Shown here one piece after another: positions 52,200 through 60,342 of a stretch of 64,000 nucleotides of DNA. The notes beneath the pieces are model-generated. The model did no database searches. It was not told the DNA's origin and was given only the letters and a program-made list of their open reading frames with translations. Numbering within the stretch: the first letter of the stretch is position 1; every line of letters begins with the position of its first letter. The DNA is taken from positions 248,001 to 312,000 of the forward strand of contig NZ_VHIN01000009.1 in NCBI RefSeq assembly GCF_009805585.1. Reading direction: 5' to 3'. The stretch comes from Glutamicibacter sp. JC586. Its GTDB lineage: Bacteria; Actinomycetota; Actinomycetes; Actinomycetales; Micrococcaceae. The position numbers were made by a program, and so were the translations under genes.

Positions 52200-52949
52200 A
52201 TGCCAGATCCCCGCATCATCACGCCACGTTCCTCGCTGAGCGAAGATGACATCTTGGTCCTGGTCGTAGACGATGAACCAGAGACCGCGGCCGCCCACGC
52301 CAAGTACGTGAACCGTGTCCCCGGCTTCACCACCGGCGCGATCGCAGGCAACGGCCAAGAAGCACTGGCACTGCTAACCCGCGCCCAACGCTCCGGCTCC
52401 CCGATCGACCTGGTCCTACTGGATATGACCCTGCCGGATCTGCACGGTATTGACGTAGCTAAAAGGATGCGCGGGCGCGGACTGACCACCGACATCATCG
52501 CCATCACCGCCGTGCGTGACCTAGCGGTGGTTCGCTCAGCGGTGGCCACAGGCATCACCCAGTACCTAATCAAACCCTTCACCTTTGCAGCCTTCACCGA
52601 AAAACTAGAAAACCACCGACACTTCATCGCCAGCATGCGCTCCACCGGAACCGACACCAGCCAAGCAGCATTGGACAACGCATTCTCGGCCCTCCGTACC
52701 TCCACCGCCTCGGTATCCCTACCCAAGGGACTGATCCCCGAAACATTGGCACAGATCACCGATCACCTTCATTCCCAGCCCGAACGCTGTCTTTCGGCCA
52801 CCGAGCTAGGCGAAGAACTTGGTATCTCCCGAGTCACCGCACGCCGCTACCTAGAGCACCTCTTTGATTCCAAAGCCGTCATCAAGCAGCCCCGACATGG
52901 CACTAGGGGCCGCCCGGAATATGAATACCGAGCAGCCCCTGGCCACTAG
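52200..52949 (+). CDS. Response regulator of the CitB/DcuR family
   Basis: 249 aa. The receiver domain is at residues 15-140, with VVDDEPE near 23, the phosphorylated Asp in LVLLDMTLPD near 79, and the switch Thr/Lys residues (ITAVRD, LIKPF near 125). The C-terminal winged-helix domain has SATELGEELGISRVTARRYLEHL near 200-222, followed by GRPEYEYRA, the closing motif of this family. AGGAG lies 9 bases before the ATG. It is the partner of the preceding sensor kinase and the likely activator of dctA. Confidence 0.9.
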   Translation: MPDPRIITPRSSLSEDDILVLVVDDEPETAAAHAKYVNRVPGFTTGAIAGNGQEALALLTRAQRSGSPIDLVLLDMTLPDLHGIDVAKRMRGRGLTTDIIAITAVRDLAVVRSAVATGITQYLIKPFTFAAFTEKLENHRHFIASMRSTGTDTSQAALDNAFSALRTSTASVSLPKGLIPETLAQITDHLHSQPERCLSATELGEELGISRVTARRYLEHLFDSKAVIKQPRHGTRGRPEYEYRAAPGH

Positions 52950-52969
52950 TGCGTATCCGGGCGAAGCTA

Positions 52970-54886
52970 CTACTTCCCCGGACGTAAGAGCGGAACCAAT
53001 TCGTCAAGGACCGCCGTGTCCTCAATGGTAGAGGGAACCGTATAGTCCTTACCGTCGGCAATCTGGCGCATGGTCTTACGCAGAATCTTGCCCGAACGAG
53101 TTTTGGGCAGGGCCGCTACCACCCTGACTTCGCGGAAGTCAGCGACAGCACCAATGTGCTTGCGCACTAGCGCCACAATTTCCTGCCTCAACACCTGCTC
53201 GTCGACCTCTACTCCGGACTTGAGCACCACGTACCCACTGGCACGTTGACCCTTGAGTGCATCAGCCAAACCAATCACCGCGCATTCAGCCACCGCCGGG
53301 TGACTAGCCAACACCTGCTCCATCGCCCCGGTAGACAGTCGGTGACCGGCCACATTAATGACGTCATCGGTGCGCCCCATGACAAACAGGTAGCCGTCCT
53401 CGTCGATATAGCCAGAGTCACCGGTGAGGTAACAACCTTCAATCTGGCTCAAATAGGTGTCGATAAACCGTTGGTCATTGCCCCACAGTGTGCTCAGTGC
53501 GCCCGGCGGCAGCGGCAAACGCACCACAATATTGCCTTCCTGACCCCTCGGCAATTCTTCTCCCATCGCGTCACGAATCTGCACCGCAAAACCGGGAACC
53601 GGTGTGGTGGGCGATCCCGCCTTGGGGGCCAGTTCCTCCAAACCCAATGGATTGGAGGCGATCGGCCACCCGGTTTCGGTCTGCCACCAGTTATCCACTA
53701 CCGGGATCCCCAATAGGTTCGATGCGAAGTGATAGGTGTCCGGATCCAGGCGCTCGCCGGCGACAAATAGCGCCCGCAGGGTAGACAGATCATATCCGGC
53801 GATCAGCGCGCCTTCAGGGTCAGCTTTGCGTACCGCGCGCAAGGCAGTAGGGGCGGTGAACATCGTGGTGACCTTATGATCCTGAATAATTCGGCCGAAG
53901 ACTCCGGCATCGGGGGTGCCCACCGGTTTGCCTTCATAGAGCACCGTGGTCGCCCCGGCGATCAATGGCGCGTACACAATGTAGGAGTGCCCGACCACCC
54001 AGCCCACGTCGGATGCGGTAAACATGGTGTCCTCAGGGTGCACATCGTAGATCGCGTCCATCGAATACTGCAACGCGGTGCCGTATCCGCCGGTATCGCG
54101 TACCACTCCTTTGGGCGCACCGGTGGTACCGGAGGTGTAGAGCACATACAGCGGATGGGTTGAGGCAACACTGACCGGGGCGGCCGGCGTGGCCTCGGCG
54201 CACACTTGCTCCCAATCCAACCAAGAGATTTCTTGACCGCTGAAACGCTGTCCGTGATACTGCCCCAGATCATGCTCAAAACCATCTCGATGGGCGACGA
54301 TCACATTTTTCACGCTCGGCGTCGCCAACGACAACGCCTCGGCCACCGCAGGCAAATACTCGATGCGCCGACTCGGCTCGATACCGCCGGAGGCTGTCAC
54401 CACCACAACCGGGGCACAGTCGGTAATGCGGGCAGCTAATTCCTTGGGCGCAAAGCCACCAAAGACCACCGAATGCACCGCCCCGAGCCTGGCGCAGGCG
54501 AGCATCGCGATAGCCGCTTGCGGGATCATGGGCAGATAGATCAGCACTCGGTCCCCGGTGCTCACACCGTTGGCGGCCAGGGCACCGGCGAACGTTTCTA
54601 CCTGACGCAGTAGCTGGTTGTAACTGTAGGTCTCCACCGTCCCCAGCACTGCCGAATCGTAGATCAGTGCTGTTTCCTCTCCCCGACCGGCTTCTACGTG
54701 ACGATCAAGCGCATTAACCGATAGGTTCAGTTTCCCATCGGGGAACCAGGAATATAGCGGCTGACGGGTGTCGTCGATCGCGATTTCGGGGAACGAGTCC
54801 CACTTAAGATCTTGCGCGGCTTTCAGCCAGAAGGCCGATGGATCTTCGGTAGATTGGGCAAAAGCCCGACGATATTCCTGCGCCAT
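52970..54886 (-). CDS. prpE: Propionyl-CoA synthetase PrpE (acetyl-CoA synthetase-like)
   Basis: 638 aa from the ATG at 54884-54886, preceded by AGGAGG at ideal spacing. It is an AMP-forming acyl-CoA ligase: YVLYTSGTTGAPKGVVRD near residues 260-277, WWQTETGWPI near 402, TGDSGYIDEDGYLFVMGRTDDVINVAGHRLS near 490-520 and the acylation-controlled Lys in KTRSGKILRK near 600. The sequence order and the divergent prpDBC cluster favour propionate over acetate. It activates propionate to propionyl-CoA, the feed of the methylcitrate cycle. Its promoter overlaps a GTATAC operator (54992-54999). Confidence 0.9.
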   Translation of the reverse strand: MAQEYRRAFAQSTEDPSAFWLKAAQDLKWDSFPEIAIDDTRQPLYSWFPDGKLNLSVNALDRHVEAGRGEETALIYDSAVLGTVETYSYNQLLRQVETFAGALAANGVSTGDRVLIYLPMIPQAAIAMLACARLGAVHSVVFGGFAPKELAARITDCAPVVVVTASGGIEPSRRIEYLPAVAEALSLATPSVKNVIVAHRDGFEHDLGQYHGQRFSGQEISWLDWEQVCAEATPAAPVSVASTHPLYVLYTSGTTGAPKGVVRDTGGYGTALQYSMDAIYDVHPEDTMFTASDVGWVVGHSYIVYAPLIAGATTVLYEGKPVGTPDAGVFGRIIQDHKVTTMFTAPTALRAVRKADPEGALIAGYDLSTLRALFVAGERLDPDTYHFASNLLGIPVVDNWWQTETGWPIASNPLGLEELAPKAGSPTTPVPGFAVQIRDAMGEELPRGQEGNIVVRLPLPPGALSTLWGNDQRFIDTYLSQIEGCYLTGDSGYIDEDGYLFVMGRTDDVINVAGHRLSTGAMEQVLASHPAVAECAVIGLADALKGQRASGYVVLKSGVEVDEQVLRQEIVALVRKHIGAVADFREVRVVAALPKTRSGKILRKTMRQIADGKDYTVPSTIEDTAVLDELVPLLRPGK

Positions 54887-54991
54887 GGTTTTTCCTCCTG
54901 ACACCGGGCCTCATTACCCGGCACCTGTGTGGTGACTGAGGTCGTCCTCGCTACCTACCCTATGAGTTAGATCACCACACGACAAGGTTTA

Positions 54992-55019
54992 TGTATACAA
55001 ATTTTGAAAGTTTCTGCAA
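54992..55019 (-). promoter_or_regulatory. prpE promoter with GTATAC operator over the -10
   Basis: On the minus strand TTGCAG (-35; 55014-55019) and TATACA (-10; 54992-54997) are 16 bp apart. The -10 lies inside the 8-bp palindrome TGTATACA (54992-54999). A repressor bound there would block RNA polymerase. The palindrome recurs at 55054-55063 in front of gntR. Confidence 0.6.
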
Positions 55020-55053
55020 GTTTTTCGGAAAAATCCCCACTAAAGGCACTTCT

Positions 55054-55063
55054 GTGTATACAC
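55054..55063. promoter_or_regulatory. GTGTATACAC operator at the gntR start
   Basis: A 10-bp perfect palindrome ending 7 bp before the gntR ATG. Its core GTATAC equals the prpE operator, with centres 63 bp apart, six helical turns. The contained TATACA could be a -10 for a leaderless gntR transcript, as no SD is present. Confidence 0.6.
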
Positions 55064-55070
55064 TTGAGCC

Positions 55071-55718
55071 ATGAAAGCAAGCGACAAGGTGTACGAGAGC
55101 CTCCGCGCCGACATCGTTGAATGGAAACTGGCTCCAGGCACCGTTCTGGGAGAAGTCGAGCAGTCAGAACGCCTGGGAGTTTCGCGAACACCGGTTCGCG
55201 AAGCGCTAAGCCGATTGGTAGCCGACGGCTTGGCGATTCAACAACGTGGGCGGGGAACCGTCGTCTCCGAGGTCAGTGAAGATCACGTAGAAGACTTGTT
55301 CGTTCTTCGCGTTGCCTTAGAGTGCGCCAGCGCACGAGCCGCAGCCAACTCACCAAAAAACGGAAGTTTCGCACAGCTGGCACAACGCTTTGAACGCTCG
55401 GCCCACGAGATATCCGTCCCCGGTACACGCGAGCAGTATTACCAGCTGGTGCAGTTGCTCGATGACTCAATCGATGAGGCCGCCAACAACTCGTACCTCT
55501 CCAATGCACTGCGCACCTTAAGAGTCCACTTGCAACGTGTGCGACGCTTGGCCAAAGACAACCCGGATCGACTCAAAGCTTCTGCCGGCGAACATGCCGC
55601 CATAGCCCGAGCGATAGCCAGCGGAAATCCCGAGGTCGCAGCGGCAGCCACCACAGTTCACCTACACCAATCCCTGACCCACATCATGACCCACGCGGTC
55701 GGATCCGAAAGGCAATAA
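55071..55718 (+). CDS. GntR-family regulator (FadR/FCD subfamily) of the prp cluster
   Basis: 215 aa. A winged helix lies at residues 5-70 ([22 protein letters not shown], then [20 protein letters not shown]), and an all-helical FCD ligand domain at 80-205 ([44 protein letters not shown] with the metal/ligand histidines). It is the first gene of the plus-strand unit and prpD follows after 4 bp, so it is autoregulated with prpDBC. Two GTATAC palindromes at its promoter and the prpE promoter are its likely targets, and a methylcitrate-cycle intermediate its likely ligand. Other Actinobacteria use PrpR-type activators at this place. Confidence 0.9.
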   Translation: MKASDKVYESLRADIVEWKLAPGTVLGEVEQSERLGVSRTPVREALSRLVADGLAIQQRGRGTVVSEVSEDHVEDLFVLRVALECASARAAANSPKNGSFAQLAQRFERSAHEISVPGTREQYYQLVQLLDDSIDEAANNSYLSNALRTLRVHLQRVRRLAKDNPDRLKASAGEHAAIARAIASGNPEVAAAATTVHLHQSLTHIMTHAVGSERQ

Positions 55719-55722
55719 CATC

Positions 55723-57240
55723 ATGATCAAGCACCCAGTACGTGTTTACCGCTCCGAGGAAAACCTGGCGCGCGAAGACCAGTTGGCACACAAGATTGCA
55801 GCGGTGGCCACCGACCCGGTAGCGGTCACCTCCGAAGTTACCGACATGATCATCAACCGCATCATTGACAACGCCTCGGTAGCCATCGCCTCGTTGAATC
55901 GCGGACCGATTATCGCCGCCCGTGCCCAAGCCCTCACCCACGCACCGTCCACCGGCGGATCGGGCGCATCGGTTTTCGGCATCCGTGAAAAGGTCTCCCC
56001 CGAGTGGGCGGCTTGGGCTAACGGCGTGGCCGTGCGTGAACTGGACTACCACGACACCTTCTTGGCCGCCGAATACTCTCACCCTGGCGATAACATTCCC
56101 CCGATTCTGGCTGTCGCGCAGCACACTGGCGCTTCGGGCAAGGACCTGATTCGTGGCATCGCTACCGGCTATGAAATTCAGGTGGATCTTGTCAAAGCCA
56201 TTTGCCTGCACAAGCACAAGATCGACCATGTAGCCCACCTTGGCCCTTCGGCGGCCGCCGGCATCGGCAGCCTGCTCGGTTTGGATTTGGAAACCATCTT
56301 CCAGGCTGTGGGGCAGGGCCTGCACACCACTACCGCAACTCGCCAGTCACGTAAGGGCGAGATCTCCACATGGAAGGCCCATGCCCCGGCCTTCGCAGGC
56401 AAAATGGCCGTAGAAGCCGCCGACCGTGCCATGCGCGGCCAGAGTTCCCCAGTGCCCATCTATGAGGGCGAAGATGGTGTCATCGCATGGATGTTGGACG
56501 GCGCGGACGCCGCCTACGAGGTACCACTGCCCGAAGCAGGCGAAGCCAAGCGCGCCATCTTGGACACGTACACCAAAGAACATTCCGCGGAGTACCAAGC
56601 CCAGGCTTGGATCGATTTGGCTCGTAAGCTCAATGGCGAACACCCCGAAGCTACCGACCCGAAAAACGTTGCCTCGGTACTGATCAAAACCAGCCATCAC
56701 ACCCACTACGTCATCGGTTCCGGCGCGAATGATCCGCAGAAGTACGATCCCACCGCCAGCCGCGAAACCCTGGACCACTCGATTCCATATATCTTCACCG
56801 TTGCGTTGCAGGACGGTGCATGGCACCACGTGGATTCCTACTCGCCAGAACGTGCAGGTCGGGCCGACACCGTAGAACTTTGGCACAAGGTCACCACCGA
56901 GGAAGATCCAGAGTGGACCCGCCGCTACCACTCGTTGGACATCGCAGAAAAAGCCTTCGGTGGCTCGGTGGAAATCACCCTCACCGACGGCACCGTAATC
57001 ACCGATTCCATCGCTGTGGCCGACGCGCACCCGTTGGGCGCACGACCTTTCGCTCGCGATCAGTACATCAACAAATTCCGCACGTTAGCCGCCGGACTCG
57101 TTGACCAGGCAGAGATTGACCGCTTTATCGCGGCAGCGGAGAACCTAGAAAACCTCGGTGCCGGTGAGCTAGATCAGCTGAACATCCAAGCTGCCGACGG
57201 GGTCATCAACACCGCGGCCGCACCGAAGGGCTTGTTCTAA
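55723..57240 (+). CDS. prpD: 2-methylcitrate dehydratase PrpD
   Basis: 505 aa. It converts 2-methylcitrate to 2-methyl-cis-aconitate without an iron-sulfur cluster. MmgE/PrpD landmarks are present: [19 protein letters not shown] near residues 46-64, [20 protein letters not shown] near 101-120, [12 protein letters not shown] near 149 and KVDHVAH-like [18 protein letters not shown] near 165-182. It lies 4 bp after gntR and 1 bp before prpB. Length and order (D-B-C) match the corynebacterial prpDBC clusters. Confidence 0.94.
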   Translation: MIKHPVRVYRSEENLAREDQLAHKIAAVATDPVAVTSEVTDMIINRIIDNASVAIASLNRGPIIAARAQALTHAPSTGGSGASVFGIREKVSPEWAAWANGVAVRELDYHDTFLAAEYSHPGDNIPPILAVAQHTGASGKDLIRGIATGYEIQVDLVKAICLHKHKIDHVAHLGPSAAAGIGSLLGLDLETIFQAVGQGLHTTTATRQSRKGEISTWKAHAPAFAGKMAVEAADRAMRGQSSPVPIYEGEDGVIAWMLDGADAAYEVPLPEAGEAKRAILDTYTKEHSAEYQAQAWIDLARKLNGEHPEATDPKNVASVLIKTSHHTHYVIGSGANDPQKYDPTASRETLDHSIPYIFTVALQDGAWHHVDSYSPERAGRADTVELWHKVTTEEDPEWTRRYHSLDIAEKAFGGSVEITLTDGTVITDSIAVADAHPLGARPFARDQYINKFRTLAAGLVDQAEIDRFIAAAENLENLGAGELDQLNIQAADGVINTAAAPKGLF

Positions 57241-57241
57241 A

Positions 57242-58171
57242 ATGTTGTACTCGACAAAAACACCAGCGGCAAAGCGCCAGGCGCTGCGCCAAATGCTCAC
57301 CCCGGGGGCTGCCCGACAATTCCCCGGTGCGTTCAACCCGCTCTCGGCCAAGCTGATCGGCGAAAAGCAGTTCGACGGCATCTACATCTCCGGCGCGGTA
57401 CTCGCCAACGAGCTGGGGCTACCAGACATCGGGTTGACTTCCCTGACCGAGGTTGCCACCCGCGCCGGGCAGATCGCGCGCATGTCCGACCTGCCCGCCA
57501 TCGTGGATGCTGATACCGGATTTGGCGAGCCTATGAACGTGGCCCGCACCATTCAAGAGCTTGAATATGCAGGCTTGGCCGGTTGTCATATCGAGGACCA
57601 GTTCAACCCGAAGCGTTGCGGGCATCTGGACGGCAAAAACGTGGTAGATACCGACACCATGCTCAAACGCATCGCCGCCGCGGCCGACGCCCGCATCGAT
57701 GAAAACTTCCTGATCATGGCCCGCACCGACATCCGTGCGATTGAAGGTCTAGACTCGGCGATCGATCGAGCCAAAGCCATGGTTGATGCTGGCGCTGATG
57801 CGATTTTCCCCGAGGCGATGAAAACCGTGGCCGAATTTGAGGCCGTATGCAACGCGGTGAACGTACCGGTCCTGGCGAATATGACCGAGTTCGGCAAGTC
57901 CGAACTGTTCAACCGCCAAGAACTGGCCGACGCTGGCGTCGCACTGATCATCTACCCGGTCACCCTCTTGCGTAGCGCGATGGGAGCGGCCGAACGTGTA
58001 CTGGATGCCATCAGTGAAGATGGAACCCAGCAGCGCGAAGTGGATAATATGTTAACTAGATCACGTCTCTACGAGCTCGTGGACTATGAAGCGTACAACC
58101 GCTTCGATACCGGTATTTTCAACTTCCAGGTCCCTACCTTGGACATTGATTCGAACAGCGCGAACCTTTAG
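57242..58171 (+). CDS. prpB: 2-methylisocitrate lyase PrpB
   Basis: A 309-aa isocitrate-lyase-superfamily enzyme splitting 2-methylisocitrate into succinate and pyruvate. The catalytic motif KRCGHLDGK is near residues 121-129, with FDGIYISGAVLANELGLPDIGL near 43-64 and VDADTGFGEPMNVARTI near 84-100; the Mg2+-binding Asp residues are present (DADTGFG). It starts one base after the prpD stop. An 88-bp gap with a strong hairpin separates it from prpC. Confidence 0.94.
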   Translation: MLYSTKTPAAKRQALRQMLTPGAARQFPGAFNPLSAKLIGEKQFDGIYISGAVLANELGLPDIGLTSLTEVATRAGQIARMSDLPAIVDADTGFGEPMNVARTIQELEYAGLAGCHIEDQFNPKRCGHLDGKNVVDTDTMLKRIAAAADARIDENFLIMARTDIRAIEGLDSAIDRAKAMVDAGADAIFPEAMKTVAEFEAVCNAVNVPVLANMTEFGKSELFNRQELADAGVALIIYPVTLLRSAMGAAERVLDAISEDGTQQREVDNMLTRSRLYELVDYEAYNRFDTGIFNFQVPTLDIDSNSANL

Positions 58172-58190
58172 GCTCGCACCAAGAAACCCC

Positions 58191-58221
58191 CTGCGCCGAC
58201 TGGCAACGCCGGTCGGCGCAG
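58191..58221 (+). other. Strong intergenic hairpin between prpB and prpC
   Basis: CTGCGCCGACTGGC-AAC-GCCGGTCGGCGCAG: 14 pairs, one of them G-T, with a 3-nt loop. No T run follows. It may set the prpB/prpC expression ratio as an mRNA stabiliser or partial terminator. Confidence 0.6.
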
Positions 58222-58259
58222 GCAACCAAAGAGTTCTCCGTCAATGAAGAGGAGCAAGA

Positions 58260-59399
58260 ATGACTACCACCGAGGAAATCAAAAAGGGCCTAGCAGGCGT
58301 CGTCGTTGACTACACCGCCGTCTCTAAGGTCAACCCCGAAACAAATTCGCTACTGTATCGCGGATATCCGGTGCAGGATTTGGCCGCTAGCAAGTCCTTT
58401 GAAGAGGTGGCCCTGCTCTTGTGGACCGGCGAATTGCCCTCACAAAGTGAGCTCACCGAATTCAGTGCCTTTGAACGCGCCAACCGTGCCCTAGATCCTG
58501 GGGTCAAGACCGCTATCGACCTGCTACCTTTAGATTGCCACCCCATGGATGTTGGCCGTACCGCAGTCTCCGTGATCGGTGCCAACCACCCGCAAGCAGA
58601 AAATTCCTCCCCCGAAGCAGAACTGCTCAAGGCCAAGGAACTCTTCGCGGCGTTTCCGGCAGTTGTAGCCTACGATCAGCGTCGTCGACGCGGTCAAGAA
58701 CTCATTGCTCCACGCGAAGACCTGGACTACTCCGCAAACTTCCTCTGGATGACTTTTGGAGAAGAAGCTGCCCCCGAAGTTGTTGACGCATTCCGGGTTT
58801 CGATGGTGCTCTATGCAGAGCACTCCTTCAACGCCTCCACCTTCACCGCCCGTGTAATCACCTCCACCCTCTCGGATCTACACTCGGCGGTCACCGGCGC
58901 GATCGGCGCGCTCAAGGGCCCGCTTCATGGCGGAGCGAACGAAGCGGTCATGCACACCTTTAATGAGATCGGCATCAACAAGGAGGAATCCCGCGAAGAA
59001 GCGGCCCAGCGCGCCAAAAGCTGGATGGAAGATGCGCTGGCCAATAAGAAGAAGGTCATGGGCTTCGGTCACCGTGTATACAAGCACGGCGACTCACGTG
59101 TCCCCACCATGAAGGCAGCCCTCGATCGCATGATCGAGCACTACGGCCGGCATGAAATGCTCGGGCTTTACGACGGCCTTGAAGCGGCAATGGACCAAGC
59201 CAAGGCCATCAAGCCGAATCTCGACTATCCAGCGGGCCCGACCTATCATCTGATGGGCTTCGACACCGAAATGTTCACCCCCATCTTCATCGCGGCACGT
59301 ATCACCGGTTGGACTAGCCATATTTTTGAGCAGCGCGCAGCCAACGCGTTAATCCGCCCGCTCTCCGCCTACAACGGTGAGGATCAGCGAGCACTCTAA
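58260..59399 (+). CDS. prpC: 2-methylcitrate synthase PrpC
   Basis: A 379-aa citrate-synthase-family enzyme condensing propionyl-CoA with oxaloacetate. Landmarks are LLYRGYPVQDLA near residues 31-42, HSFNASTFTARV near 188-199 with a catalytic His, GALKGPLHGGANEAVM near 216-231, GFGHRVYKHGDSRV near 263-276 with the catalytic His, and a catalytic Asp in MGFDTEMFTP near 333. The short length and prp context favour methylcitrate synthase over the TCA enzyme. AGGAG lies 7 bases before the ATG. The terminator follows at 59418-59459. Confidence 0.93.
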   Translation: MTTTEEIKKGLAGVVVDYTAVSKVNPETNSLLYRGYPVQDLAASKSFEEVALLLWTGELPSQSELTEFSAFERANRALDPGVKTAIDLLPLDCHPMDVGRTAVSVIGANHPQAENSSPEAELLKAKELFAAFPAVVAYDQRRRRGQELIAPREDLDYSANFLWMTFGEEAAPEVVDAFRVSMVLYAEHSFNASTFTARVITSTLSDLHSAVTGAIGALKGPLHGGANEAVMHTFNEIGINKEESREEAAQRAKSWMEDALANKKKVMGFGHRVYKHGDSRVPTMKAALDRMIEHYGRHEMLGLYDGLEAAMDQAKAIKPNLDYPAGPTYHLMGFDTEMFTPIFIAARITGWTSHIFEQRAANALIRPLSAYNGEDQRAL

Positions 59400-59417
59400 G
59401 TCGCAGAAGTACCGATC

Positions 59418-59459
59418 ATGGCCATGGGTCCGAAAGCAATTTGTCGGCCCCATGGCCAT
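59418..59459 (+). terminator. Terminator-like hairpin after prpC
   Basis: A long stem ATGGCCATGGG...CCGA / TCGG...CCCATGGCCAT, 19 bp past the prpC stop, followed by TTGTCG. It closes the gntR-prpDBC unit. Confidence 0.7.
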
Positions 59460-59527
59460 TGTCGTACCCGCGTCCATTTCCAAGCGCGGATCCGCGCGCT
59501 CAGAGTTGCGGAATCACATCCACCGGC

Positions 59528-59565
59528 CTATCGTTTAACGATAGAAACATTCTGAAGAACGATAG
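59528..59565. promoter_or_regulatory. Operator of the DUF2975-XRE pair: palindrome plus half-site
   Basis: CTATCGT-TTA-ACGATAG at 59528-59544 is a perfect 7-bp inverted repeat. A third ACGATAG copy at 59559-59565 lies 21 bp from the right arm, two helical turns, on the same face. All three precede the start codon by 12-49 bp, so binding would block transcription or initiation. Confidence 0.6.
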
Positions 59566-59576
59566 GGCAAGTGCTC

Positions 59577-60074
59577 ATGGGAAAATACAGTATTCTCGGC
59601 CTCAAGGTCGTTCTGGCCCTCATCACGGCAGGCACACTCTTTGTGCAACTGTTCATGATTCCGATGATCCTCATTCATGAAGCAAGCAGTGACTCAGGCG
59701 AACGGTTGCTGCAAACCTCATTCCTGAGCTACCTGTTCCTCGCCGGACTCGTCATTGAAACCTGCGTGATTTGCGTGTGGAAACTAGCCACGAGGGTCAA
59801 ACGAGGGACAGTCTTCGATCCAGCATCGCTGGGCTATGTAACGCCGATTATTATCGCTTTTGCGATCGCTTCGCTAGCCACGCTGGTACTGGGAGCCATC
59901 TTGGCGACAAGCACCGAAATTGCACCAGGAGCTGTATTGCTTGTGGGTGGCGCGGGGCTCCTGATGATCGGCATCAGCATTATCGTCCTAGTGCTACGGC
60001 AGTTACTCGACCAAGCAGCCACCACCCAAACTCAGGCAGCCGCACTTCGCGATGAGTTGGGTGGGGTGATCTGA
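59577..60074 (+). CDS. DUF2975 four-helix membrane protein
   Basis: 165 aa from the ATG at 59577; a GTG two codons earlier (59571) is the alternative. Four hydrophobic segments lie at residues 5-30, 45-70, 85-110 and 115-140, with a basic loop (LATRVKRGTVFDP) between the second and third, the most conserved part of DUF2975. A Gln/Ala-rich tail follows. The stop overlaps the start of an XRE regulator (TGATG), the usual DUF2975-YozG pairing. Function unknown. Confidence 0.85.
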   Translation: MGKYSILGLKVVLALITAGTLFVQLFMIPMILIHEASSDSGERLLQTSFLSYLFLAGLVIETCVICVWKLATRVKRGTVFDPASLGYVTPIIIAFAIASLATLVLGAILATSTEIAPGAVLLVGGAGLLMIGISIIVLVLRQLLDQAATTQTQAAALRDELGGVI

Positions 60075-60286
60075 TGGGCATCCGAGTAGATATAGACGTC
60101 ATGCTGGCAAAACGAAAAATGGCCGTCGGTGAACTGTCGGAAAAAATCGGCATCACACCAGCGAATCTGGCAGTTCTCAAGAATGGGCGCGCCAAGGCCG
60201 TTCGCTTCAGCACCCTCGAAGCGCTCTGCCGGGAACTCGACTGCCAGCCAGGTGATCTGCTGATCTTTGAACCAGAGGACACGTAA
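60074..60286 (+). CDS. Small XRE/Cro-type HTH regulator (YozG-like)
   Basis: A 70-aa protein that is little more than one helix-turn-helix: LAKRKMAVGELSEKIGITPANLAVLKNGRAKAVRF at residues 11-45, followed by ALCRELDCQPGDLLIFEPE. It overlaps DUF2975 by one base and probably represses the pair through the ACGATAG sites at 59528-59565. The size matches the family exactly. Confidence 0.9.
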   Translation: MGIRVDIDVMLAKRKMAVGELSEKIGITPANLAVLKNGRAKAVRFSTLEALCRELDCQPGDLLIFEPEDT

Positions 60287-60312
60287 TGTTCGGGCTAGTT
60301 TTCAGCTAGAAA

Positions 60313-60342
60313 GCTAGGCCCACGGATGCTAGGCCCACGGAT
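60313..60342. repeat. 15-bp tandem duplication at the end of the Nudix gene
   Basis: GCTAGGCCCACGGAT occurs twice in tandem (60313-60327 and 60328-60342). The right copy contains the last codons and stop of the minus-strand Nudix gene, so the left copy repeats the Pro-Trp-Ala-stop sequence behind it. Confidence 0.85.

Noticed and set aside
56347-57030. A 227-codon minus-strand frame antisense to prpD
   Set aside because: Shadow of prpD; no SD, no motif, and it would run against the operon.
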